Origin: JBBDKV01 sp040879165
GTDB lineage: Bacteria > Patescibacteriota > Microgenomatia > UBA1400 > PJMF01
Assembly (NCBI GenBank): GCA_040879165.1
Contig: JBBDKV010000015.1
Location: 1 to 28,399 of the forward strand
DNA: 28,399 bases
Direction of reading: 5' to 3'
The notes under the pieces are model-generated. The model ran no database searches. It worked only from the letters and a program-made list of their open reading frames with translations, and was not told where the DNA came from. Within the stretch, counting starts at the first letter, position 1. Every line of letters begins with the position of its first letter. A program made the position numbers and the translations under genes. Positions 6,805-13,477 of this stretch are shown here, piece after piece.

Positions 6805-8058
6805 ATGACACGTCCTCGAAAAAATTCACAGAAAAGACATAGTCTGTTTAGAAAAAAAGTGTATGGCGCATCAGTGTTAGCTTTTTTTCTTGTTGCATGT
6901 TTTGCACTCTTGAGTGCCTTTAATCAAGATCAAGATATTCGCCAATTTGCACAGACGTCAGATACCAATAATCCAAATTGTTCAGAATTTTCTCAAAGTT
7001 GGGGAGAGTGGTGTGTATATACTTTTACGGATTCAGTTGCTGAACCTATTTTGACAGAGCTGAGTCGAGTCAGTTCTGTGTCTACTTGGTTGAGAGATGG
7101 TGTTAGATATTTGGTGGTGGGTGGCGCCAATGACTCGCAAACCGCTGACTCGCAAATCGCACAAGATCAAGATGCCATTTTTTTATTTCAATCCAGCGAT
7201 GACTTCGGATTGGCAGATTGGCAGCTAGTGCCAGGTCGAGGTGTAGCCAACTCTCTGTTCGATACAACAATCGAGACAGCAGATTCTGCGAATCTACCAG
7301 AAATGAGTGATGCTGATTGGTCGGAAGGTGCTTTTCAGGTTACTCAACCAAGTGTTGTTCCGGTAGAGATGTTGCCTGAATTACCTGATGGCGGTGCGCA
7401 TGAGTGTTGCGACACCATACAATATTTGTATGACTACACTGGCGACCAGACTCAGCGCTCAACCAGCATTCACCAGGCATCGATTCTTCCCTGGGATGTA
7501 TCTCAAGTTCGTCGAGCAGGGGAGTATGGGCATCGCAATCCGATTCTCAGCTGGAAAACGTATCATGATGCTGGAGCAGAAGAAGTAGTGGCAGTTCGTG
7601 ATGGTAAAGTTGTTTTTGATGAGCGCTCGCAGCAGTTTTACATGGTGCATTTGGAGCAACATACGGATGCATCCACACAAATAAGTTTGGCGCAATCAGC
7701 GTGGCCGAACCTTAATTTTATCCTCAGCCATCGGGGAATTCTTGAAGATCCACAAGCGGCTGAGCCACAAATTATAGTCGGTCCAGATAGCAACTATTAT
7801 CTGTTTTACACTCGAATCGGTGTTCAGGATGAAATTTGGGTGGCGCAGTCGCCATCCATAACTGGGCCGTATACTGATCAGCGACAAGTGCTGCAGGCTG
7901 ATATACGGGGCGGAATCAGTAGTGTTGCAACTCCGTTTGTTTTTTGTAACAGTCAAATTGATCAGTGGCAGATGTACTTTATTGGCGAAAATGACGGTGC
8001 TAAACAGCTATACACTGCCTTCCTATCACAAGCATGCGACCAGGCACCAGTGCTGTGA
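6805..8058 (+). CDS. Secreted or membrane-anchored protein of unknown function
   Basis: Product of 417 residues that I do not recognise as a named family. The first 22 residues are strongly basic, followed by one hydrophobic segment (about 24-44). It contains LVAC, which fits a lipobox, but hydrophobic residues continue after the Cys, so a signal anchor is as likely as a lipoprotein. The rest is extracellular in character, acidic and aromatic. The C-terminal half has repeats of the kind YYLFYTRIG, DEIWVAQSPSITGPY and DQWQMYFIGENDGAKQLYTA, which resemble blades of five-bladed GH43/GH32-type propellers; no catalytic acid could be assigned. It follows two envelope proteases in the same direction. 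Confidence 0.7.
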   Translation: MTRPRKNSQKRHSLFRKKVYGASVLAFFLVACFALLSAFNQDQDIRQFAQTSDTNNPNCSEFSQSWGEWCVYTFTDSVAEPILTELSRVSSVSTWLRDGVRYLVVGGANDSQTADSQIAQDQDAIFLFQSSDDFGLADWQLVPGRGVANSLFDTTIETADSANLPEMSDADWSEGAFQVTQPSVVPVEMLPELPDGGAHECCDTIQYLYDYTGDQTQRSTSIHQASILPWDVSQVRRAGEYGHRNPILSWKTYHDAGAEEVVAVRDGKVVFDERSQQFYMVHLEQHTDASTQISLAQSAWPNLNFILSHRGILEDPQAAEPQIIVGPDSNYYLFYTRIGVQDEIWVAQSPSITGPYTDQRQVLQADIRGGISSVATPFVFCNSQIDQWQMYFIGENDGAKQLYTAFLSQACDQAPVL

Positions 8059-8071
8059 TGCTGCGCTGTAT

Positions 8072-9034
8072 TTAATTGTCTGCTGATACATCTTCTGTAG
8101 GTGTTGATTGATTTTCGAGAAAAAAAGTTCGTAAATCTAATAGCATCTTTTCCAGATTCCCCCCTAAGATATCATACAAATTAAACCAAGACTGCTTACT
8201 GCGATGGTCAGTAATGCGACTTTGTGGAAAGTTGTAGGTACGAATTTTTTCTGCGCGTTGTGCTCGGCCGATTACGCTGCGAGCAGTGCCGATTTCTTTT
8301 TGACGTTTTTCATCCTCTATTTCCCAGAGTTGTGAGCGTAGTAATTCAAGAGCAATTTTGCGATTCTGCTCTTGTTTTTTTTCTTGTCGGGCGGAAACGG
8401 AAATGCCAGATGGGGCATGTGTTAGTCTAACAGCGCTGCTGGTTTTGTTGACACTTTGTCCACCAGCGCCACTAGAGCGCATAAATTGCCATTCAAGATC
8501 TTCATCTCTAATTTCTACTGCGTTGATTGGCACTTCTGGAAGTACTGCTACCGAGGCAGTTGACGTATGAATCCGTCCTTGCGACTCGGTTTCAGGAACT
8601 CGTTGTACGCGATGCACACCTGATTCGTAACAGAGGAGTTCAAAAGCGGTTAGGCGTGTTCCTCCTAGTTGGGCACTGCCAGTAAACTTGATAACGAGCT
8701 CATCAATTACCTGAATTGTAAGATCAGTTGTTTCTGCAAAGCGTTCATACATGCGCTTCAGTTCATTTGCCCAAATTTTAGCTTCATCGCCACCGGCACC
8801 ACTACGAATTTCCATCGTACAATTGCCTTTTCTGCCTGTATTTTCATCAAGTATGGTTGTAGGATCGCTGTTCATCTGATCTGCTGCATCTTCAAGCATT
8901 TTTTGCTCAGCTTCTAGACGAGCAATCTCTTCCTGTGCCAATTCAGCCATATCAGGATCAGCCAGCATTTTTTTGGTTTCGGCAATAGCGATCTCTAGTT
9001 GATCGAGTTGGGATTGATACGGATTCGATGACAT
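8072..9034 (-). CDS. prfA: Peptide chain release factor 1
   Basis: Class I release factor that reads UAA and UAG and triggers peptide release. The GGQ catalytic loop is present (SSGAGGQSVNKT), as is the tripeptide anticodon region, RVPETESQGRIHTS, where the usual PAT or PVT is PET. The product is about 320 residues against about 360 in E. coli; the missing part lies in the N-terminal helical domain. GTG at 9055 also opens the frame but lies upstream of the -10 (TATACT, 9044-9049); ATG 9034 is nine bases downstream of it and is preferred. No prmC methylase gene is adjacent. It ends 13 bases from the convergent gene at 6805. Confidence 0.95.
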   Translation of the reverse strand: MSSNPYQSQLDQLEIAIAETKKMLADPDMAELAQEEIARLEAEQKMLEDAADQMNSDPTTILDENTGRKGNCTMEIRSGAGGDEAKIWANELKRMYERFAETTDLTIQVIDELVIKFTGSAQLGGTRLTAFELLCYESGVHRVQRVPETESQGRIHTSTASVAVLPEVPINAVEIRDEDLEWQFMRSSGAGGQSVNKTSSAVRLTHAPSGISVSARQEKKQEQNRKIALELLRSQLWEIEDEKRQKEIGTARSVIGRAQRAEKIRTYNFPQSRITDHRSKQSWFNLYDILGGNLEKMLLDLRTFFLENQSTPTEDVSADN

Positions 9035-9049
9035 ACCTTGAGTAGTATA
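9035..9049 (-). promoter_or_regulatory. Near-leaderless -10 of prfA
   Basis: On the minus strand TATACT (9049 to 9044) is followed by nine bases and the ATG at 9034. No good -35 was found at 16-18 bases. Confidence 0.45.
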
Positions 9050-9112
9050 CCTCACACACGGATTTTCATTGGATTGATTTTGCGTGAGGAGTTTCTGCCA
9101 GGAACAGGTGAG

Positions 9113-9445
9113 CTAATTAGCTGGAGTTTTTTTGGTCTGTTTGCGCAACTGTGATTGCTGGTCACGCAGTAATTCGCGGTAGGATCTTGGGTCTTCAGTT
9201 GGTTGGGCTGCAGTTTTTTTAGTTTTTTTGCTGGACTGCTTTGCCTCAGCTGCTTTGACTTTATTCAAAAAGCGATCTACGCGACCTTGTCGGTCAACAA
9301 ATCGCACTTCGCCAGTGAAAAATGGATGACATTTGTTACAAATATCAATCTGCAATTCAGTATTGACTGAGCCAGTAGTGAAGCTGTTGCCACAACTACA
9401 AGTTACAGTACAGGTTTGCCAGTTCGGATGAATGTCTTGTTTCAT
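9113..9445 (-). CDS. rpmE: 50S ribosomal protein L31, zinc-binding form with C-terminal extension
   Basis: L31 with the zinc-ribbon cysteines CSC near residue 16 and CNKCHPFFTG near residue 36. The conserved core ends with GRVDRFLNKV at about residue 61. A further 45 residues follow that are rich in Lys, Ser, Gln and Thr, making 110 residues against about 70 normally. The tail is basic and probably disordered, so it may contact rRNA. Start is secured by an extended -10 nine bases upstream. prfA is next on the same strand, a common pairing. Confidence 0.95.
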   Translation of the reverse strand: MKQDIHPNWQTCTVTCSCGNSFTTGSVNTELQIDICNKCHPFFTGEVRFVDRQGRVDRFLNKVKAAEAKQSSKKTKKTAAQPTEDPRSYRELLRDQQSQLRKQTKKTPAN

Positions 9446-9463
9446 AGAGTGGTTATTATATCA
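9446..9463 (-). promoter_or_regulatory. Extended -10 promoter of rpmE
   Basis: Minus-strand TGATATAAT (9463 to 9455) is a consensus extended -10. Nine bases separate it from the ATG at 9445, so the mRNA should have a leader of at most about three bases. Confidence 0.6.
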
Positions 9464-9488
9464 CGGGTTTTCAATTTATACTAAGCCA

Positions 9489-10541
9489 CTACTGGTGGCC
9501 GACAAGTCGGCGGAACTTATATCGTACCTTACTCAAGAGTGATTGTGAGTGAGCAACGTTTGCGGGCACGCCATGTCGAGCGTGAACGGCGTGGCTTTCT
9601 TGGCCATCACGCTGTTCGCTCAAGATAAATCCAATAATAATGATGACTAGTGAGAGTGCCTGAATGGCATAGAGTTCCTCATGGAGTAGCCAGATTCCCA
9701 GGGGAATGTAAATGATTGGTTGCAAATATCTAAAAATGGCTGCCTCTGAGGCTTCTATGCCATTTTGACCCTGAATATATGCAGTTAGGCCAATAATTGA
9801 GCCGAATACTGCCATGTAACCAGCGCCTAGAATGACTCTCATATCGAGCAAGTCTACAGAGATATGTTGGAGTAATTGGTTAACGCTCCAACCTGCTTCG
9901 GCCAAGCTTAAGATTGCAAAACTGAAGAGCCCGATATAAAAACTAACACTGACTACGAGTAACTTAGGGATGTGTTGGTAGCGTTTTTTAGCTAGGACAA
10001 AATAAACAGATTCGGAAATATTGGCAATTACAATACTTATATTTCCCAGCAGCGCTCCCGTTAAGGCGATGCCTTGCATAAAAAAGACGGGTAGAGCAAC
10101 AACACAAATTGTGCCAAACAGGGCGAATGCGATACCCCACCATTCAACGGCTTCTTGTTTTTCCTTCAACCACCAAACCCCCAGCAGCACTACAAAAATT
10201 GGAGCAGTAGTGGCAATCATGTTGGCTTCGATGGCTGAGGTTAGCGCAAGTCCGCCCCAGAGAAAAATTAATGTGCATGTTGTACCGATCATTTCTAGCC
10301 CACTAATCATGAGTAAGCTGCGTGGATTATTCCAGGTGTTTTTTCTATACCTCCAAAGAAGGGGAATGACCAAAGTGGCAGCTATGAAGAATCGATAAAA
10401 TAAAAATCGAAATGGTGTCGTTACTTCAAATGCCGGTTTGCTAATCACAAACGCCGCACCCCAGACGATGGTGTTGAGAATGAGCCAGAGGTACGATTGG
10501 TGTCGCTGGGTTAACGAAAACATAACATACAAGTATGGCAT
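9489..10541 (-). CDS. DMT superfamily transporter with two EamA domains
   Basis: Inner-membrane permease of the drug/metabolite transporter superfamily with about ten membrane helices in two EamA repeats (about residues 20-150 and 165-310). Typical landmarks are NTIVWGAAFVISKPAF at the first helix, RFLFYRFFIAATL, the WWLKEKQEAVEWWGIAFALFGT segment closing the first repeat, and FRYLQPIIYIPLGIWLLHEEL in the second. A positively charged cytoplasmic tail of about 40 residues (HARHGVPANVAHSQ to the end) is unusual. The substrate cannot be deduced. ATG at 10523 (MFSLTQRHQ) is an alternative start. Confidence 0.88.
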   Translation of the reverse strand: MPYLYVMFSLTQRHQSYLWLILNTIVWGAAFVISKPAFEVTTPFRFLFYRFFIAATLVIPLLWRYRKNTWNNPRSLLMISGLEMIGTTCTLIFLWGGLALTSAIEANMIATTAPIFVVLLGVWWLKEKQEAVEWWGIAFALFGTICVVALPVFFMQGIALTGALLGNISIVIANISESVYFVLAKKRYQHIPKLLVVSVSFYIGLFSFAILSLAEAGWSVNQLLQHISVDLLDMRVILGAGYMAVFGSIIGLTAYIQGQNGIEASEAAIFRYLQPIIYIPLGIWLLHEELYAIQALSLVIIIIGFILSEQRDGQESHAVHARHGVPANVAHSQSLLSKVRYKFRRLVGHQ

Positions 10542-10591
10542 TTTTTGGTTAGATTGGCTAACAGTGGGTGGACAGAAATACTTGAGTCGTT

Positions 10592-10643
10592 GAATAGGTC
10601 ATGCGTACAGGAATCGGGCGATACACGAATAGGTCACGATACA
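10592..10643. repeat. Short direct repeats in the divergent intergenic region
   Basis: GAATAGGTCA occurs at 10592-10601 and 10627-10636, and CGATACA at 10619-10625 and 10637-10643. They lie between the divergent transporter and HAD genes, upstream of both. They may be regulator sites or decayed duplication; nothing further can be said. Confidence 0.4.
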
Positions 10644-10666
10644 TAGTGCACACTTGAGCTGTGATG

Positions 10667-10678
10667 TATACTGGGACT
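10667..10678 (+). promoter_or_regulatory. -10 of the HAD gene, leaderless type
   Basis: TATACT at 10667-10672 followed by exactly six bases and ATG at 10679. This places transcription initiation on the start codon and rules out GTG 10661 and ATG 10664 as starts. Confidence 0.55.
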
Positions 10679-11263
10679 ATGCAGCAATTTTTGAAGTATC
10701 TCGAAAAGAATCCTAAAAAAGTGCTCATTTTTGACTTTGATGAAACGCTGTTTACGCTAGAATTGCCATGGCATATTTTCTTCAATGGTTTGGTGGAGCG
10801 TCTGCAAGAGCTTGATCCAGGATTGCATGAGGAACGCAGTATTGTTGCCTTGGAGCATCGAGCAGTCCGTCAATTTGGCAACAAGGCCAATAAAATTATC
10901 AATCACTGGTCAAATGAATTTGAACGGCAATACTTACAAGGTGTGTCTGAGCACATTTCACTGACCAATTTCATACGCAAGAGAAGCGCTGAGTACGACA
11001 TTTTTCTCTGGACTTCAAATACCCGAGGCACAGTAGAGCCAATACTAAAAGAAGTACACATATTGAGCTATTTTCAACGAACGGTTACGGCTGATGATGT
11101 TCGGATGATCAAACCTGATCCAGAGGGATTTGACCTCATTCGAACGGACAATAGACCACTAGATGAGTTCTTAATGATTGGCGATAGCAGCAATGACCAG
11201 GAAGCTGCAGCGGCAGCAGGCATTGACTTTTTTAAGGTTGATCACGATGAGCAAGATACCTAG
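10679..11263 (+). CDS. HAD superfamily phosphatase
   Basis: Haloacid dehalogenase-type phosphohydrolase of 194 residues. All four motifs are present: motif I DFDETLF (nucleophile Asp about 19, acid Asp about 21), motif II WTSNT, motif III Lys in MIKPDPEGF, and motif IV GDSSNDQEAA for magnesium binding. The helical insert between motifs I and II suggests a C1-type cap acting on a small phosphorylated metabolite, but the substrate is unknown. It is a single gene, convergent with hisS, whose stop codon is seven bases away. Confidence 0.88.
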   Translation: MQQFLKYLEKNPKKVLIFDFDETLFTLELPWHIFFNGLVERLQELDPGLHEERSIVALEHRAVRQFGNKANKIINHWSNEFERQYLQGVSEHISLTNFIRKRSAEYDIFLWTSNTRGTVEPILKEVHILSYFQRTVTADDVRMIKPDPEGFDLIRTDNRPLDEFLMIGDSSNDQEAAAAAGIDFFKVDHDEQDT

Positions 11264-11270
11264 TATATTT

Positions 11271-12518
11271 TTATTCAGCTAAGATTGTTTGAACTGCTGC
11301 ATTTAGGTCAAGCTGTGTTTGCGAGCTATTCTTGAGGTTTTTGAGCGTAACTTGGTCTTTTGCAGCTTCTTCTTCACCAATCACTAGTACCCAAGGTATG
11401 CCGAGCACGGCCGCTTGTCTGAATTGCTTGCCTAGATTATTGGTTGTCACAGAAATCTCTGTCGCAATTCCTGCCTGGCGAAGCTGCTTGGCCGCAGTTA
11501 GAGCCTGAGGGGCGAGCGCCTCATTGAAAATAGTCACAAAGACTTGTGTTTGTGTCAGTGATTGGGGGATCGTACCTGCTTCTCGAGCAGCTTCGAGTGT
11601 TCTGTCAAAGCCGATGCCAAAGCCAACCGCCGGCATTTGCACTCCTGACAAGTCATTGATCAAGGTATCGTAACGACCACCACCACCCACTGAACCAACA
11701 GTATATTCGGGTACCTGTCCTTCAAAAATGAGACCAGTGTAGTAATCCAGGCCGCGAGCCAAGTACGGGTTATATACGAGTGCTGATTGAGGTATACCTA
11801 GTGCAGTAGCATACTGTTCAATTTTCTGTAAAAGTTCTGATTTTTCATTCTTTTCTACTTTGCCTAAAAGTGTCGCAGCTGCGTCTGCGCTCAGACCTTT
11901 ACTCACTAGTTCATCAGCCACACCAGTGGCGCCAATCTTATCCAACTTGTCTAAAGTCTGGGTGAGAGAGAGCACTGGAGCTTCGGGTAGTGCGAATGGC
12001 TCCAATGTAGTTACTAACTGTTGGCGGTCATTAATTTGTAGCTGAATTGACTCCAGTCCGATGGCTGCATAGACGGCATAAAAGACAGCTAAAATTTCTG
12101 CATCGGCAAGCGGGTCGCTGCTGCCAAAAACATCGCAGTCACTTTGCATGAATTCACGGAAGCGACCTTTCTGGGGTTTGTCTGCACGAAACACATTGCC
12201 AAATTGGTAGCGACGGAAATACCGAGGCAACACATTTTGGTACTGGGCGAGCACACGAGCGGTGGGCACGGTCTGATCGTAGCGCAGCGCAACTTGACGA
12301 TCGCCGCGGTCAGTGAAGTTGTAGACAAGTTTGTCTGCCTCATCACCGTATTTTCCCAGCAGCAGTTCAGCGTACTCGATTGTCGGAGTTTCCAGTGGTT
12401 GAAAGCCAAACTGCTCAAAGACTGCTTTCATCTGCTCAACAAGCCAGTCGCGCTGTCGCTTCTCGGTGGGGAGAAAGTCGCGAAAGCCTTTGAGAGTGGT
12501 TGGTGTAGTTGGTTTCAT
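11271..12518 (-). CDS. hisS: Histidyl-tRNA synthetase
   Basis: Class II synthetase that charges tRNA-His; 415 residues, normal length. It begins LKGFRDFLP, contains motif 2 in YQFGNVFRADKPQKGRFREFMQSDCDVFG, the histidine-specific ARGLDYYTG and GGGGRYD motifs, motif 3 GFGIGFDR, and a C-terminal anticodon-binding domain (from about residue 320, TQVFVTIFNE). Its ATG lies inside the last codons of the DapF-like gene (ATGA at 12515-12518), so the two are translationally coupled. The operon is preceded by a His-rich leader peptide and attenuator, which fits its function directly. Confidence 0.97.
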   Translation of the reverse strand: MKPTTPTTLKGFRDFLPTEKRQRDWLVEQMKAVFEQFGFQPLETPTIEYAELLLGKYGDEADKLVYNFTDRGDRQVALRYDQTVPTARVLAQYQNVLPRYFRRYQFGNVFRADKPQKGRFREFMQSDCDVFGSSDPLADAEILAVFYAVYAAIGLESIQLQINDRQQLVTTLEPFALPEAPVLSLTQTLDKLDKIGATGVADELVSKGLSADAAATLLGKVEKNEKSELLQKIEQYATALGIPQSALVYNPYLARGLDYYTGLIFEGQVPEYTVGSVGGGGRYDTLINDLSGVQMPAVGFGIGFDRTLEAAREAGTIPQSLTQTQVFVTIFNEALAPQALTAAKQLRQAGIATEISVTTNNLGKQFRQAAVLGIPWVLVIGEEEAAKDQVTLKNLKNSSQTQLDLNAAVQTILAE

Positions 12519-13216
12519 GCGTTGACCTTTCGAGTTGTTTTGAGTGCTGTGGTGCTGATAGATAGTGTATCATTGGTGGCTTTAATAGTGATTACTTCTT
12601 TGGATGGTTGAGTGACCTGCGTGATACCGGTACTGAGTGAAAATGCGAGTGATCCTGATCCACAAGCCTGCTCCCAGATCACGCTGTTAGTTTTTTTGAC
12701 ATAAATAACAGGCTTGATCACATTGTTTTCATAAAAAATCAGTCCAGCGGCAGGATTGGTTTTTGCCAGATTATTTAAGATTTGCTTCTGCAAATTTGTT
12801 AACTTCTGCCGCTTGGGAATGCCTGGGATAATTTGATAGCTAATGCCCGCGAGTATGACACGATTTTCCAAAACATCTTTCACCAAGCTACTAAGGGGAA
12901 ATTGGACAGTTACTCGAGATCGATCAACAGTAAAGTTGATAGTCTTGGTAAGCAAAGGAATTTCAAGATCAGATTGATTAGTACCAAGCAGGTCAGAAAT
13001 CAGAAATGCCGAGGCAATCGTGCCATTGATGCACAACTCATCGCCCATCATTTCAAGGCGAGGTGGCGCTGATTTCATGTCTAAGAATGCCACTTGCTCG
13101 CAGCTTTTTTCTTTCAGTAGCGTAGTGGCTAGACTAGATCGAGCTGTCTTAGCTACTCGACTAGCGAAGATGGCAGTAATTTGGCCAGCCGTGTCGATGT
13201 AGGTTGGGTTAGTCAT
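12515..13216 (-). CDS. DapF-fold amino acid racemase/epimerase-like protein
   Basis: Protein of 233 residues with the two-domain diaminopimelate epimerase fold signature: a first half ending in MMGDELCINGTIASA (Cys62) and a second half with WEQACGSGSLAFSL (Cys184). In this superfamily the two Cys act as the acid-base pair that inverts an alpha carbon; histidine racemase CntK belongs here, as do diaminopimelate epimerases. The segments between are divergent, so the substrate is not proven. No lysine-pathway gene is nearby; the partner is hisS, with which it shares an ATGA overlap and a His attenuator, so histidine is a reasonable candidate. The frame is open back to GTG 13303, but that would translate the attenuator; ATG 13216 is chosen. 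Confidence 0.72.
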   Translation of the reverse strand: MTNPTYIDTAGQITAIFASRVAKTARSSLATTLLKEKSCEQVAFLDMKSAPPRLEMMGDELCINGTIASAFLISDLLGTNQSDLEIPLLTKTINFTVDRSRVTVQFPLSSLVKDVLENRVILAGISYQIIPGIPKRQKLTNLQKQILNNLAKTNPAAGLIFYENNVIKPVIYVKKTNSVIWEQACGSGSLAFSLSTGITQVTQPSKEVITIKATNDTLSISTTALKTTRKVNA

Positions 13217-13240
13217 TTTTGCTTTCTGTTTACCAATGCC

Positions 13241-13298
13241 AAAAACCCAATACAAAGGATCGGGAGCACGAAAAAGCTCCCTGGTTGGGGGAGCGAGT
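13241..13298 (-). terminator. Tandem attenuator terminators of the racemase-hisS operon
   Basis: Terminator 1: GCTCCC (13294 to 13289), seven-base loop, GGGAGC (13281 to 13276), then five T (13275-13271). Terminator 2: CCCGAT (13264 to 13259), seven-base loop, ATTGGG (13251 to 13246; one G-U pair), then five T (13245-13241). Both lie before the ATG at 13216. Competing pairings are GGGAGTGAGT (13347 to 13338) with ACTCGCTCCC (13298 to 13289), ten pairs including one G-U, and GGGAGC (13281 to 13276) with GCTCCC (13267 to 13262). Each competing stem removes one arm of a terminator. Confidence 0.75.
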
Positions 13299-13325
13299 AT
13301 CACGGGGTTTTGGCTTAAAAATTAA

Positions 13326-13403
13326 TTATGCACGACGACTCACTCCCAGAAGATGAGAGTGGTGGTGAGAGCAATAATAGTTAACAATGCTGTTTCTTAA
13401 CAT
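13326..13403 (-). CDS. Histidine-rich attenuator leader peptide
   Basis: A 25-codon open frame from ATG 13403 to TAA 13326. It starts seven bases after a consensus -10, so its mRNA is nearly leaderless. Codons 13-17 read His-His-His-Ser-His (13353-13367). A ribosome stalled there covers RNA segment 1 (CACTCTC, 13361 to 13355), which otherwise pairs with GGGAGTG (13347 to 13341). A ribosome that reaches the stop codon instead sits close to segment 2. This is the classical arrangement of a his-type leader. It is functionally a sensor of charged tRNA-His and is named here only by role, since it need not be homologous to enteric hisL. Confidence 0.82.
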   Translation of the reverse strand: MLRNSIVNYYCSHHHSHLLGVSRRA

Positions 13404-13438
13404 GGCTTTTATTGTAAGTCCTATAAGAAATATGTCAA
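13404..13438 (-). promoter_or_regulatory. Promoter of the leader-racemase-hisS operon
   Basis: Minus strand TTGACA (13438 to 13433), 16 bases, TACAAT (13416 to 13411), seven bases, ATG of the leader peptide at 13403. The transcription start is expected at about 13404. Confidence 0.72.
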
Positions 13439-13477
13439 GCGGGCAATATCTGAGGAATTTTGCAAAGAGCTGTAAGA

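Noticed and set aside
13217..13303. N-terminal extension of the DapF-like protein from GTG 13303
   Set aside because: Those codons lie entirely inside the two terminator hairpins of the attenuator, and ATG 13216 gives the normal family start.
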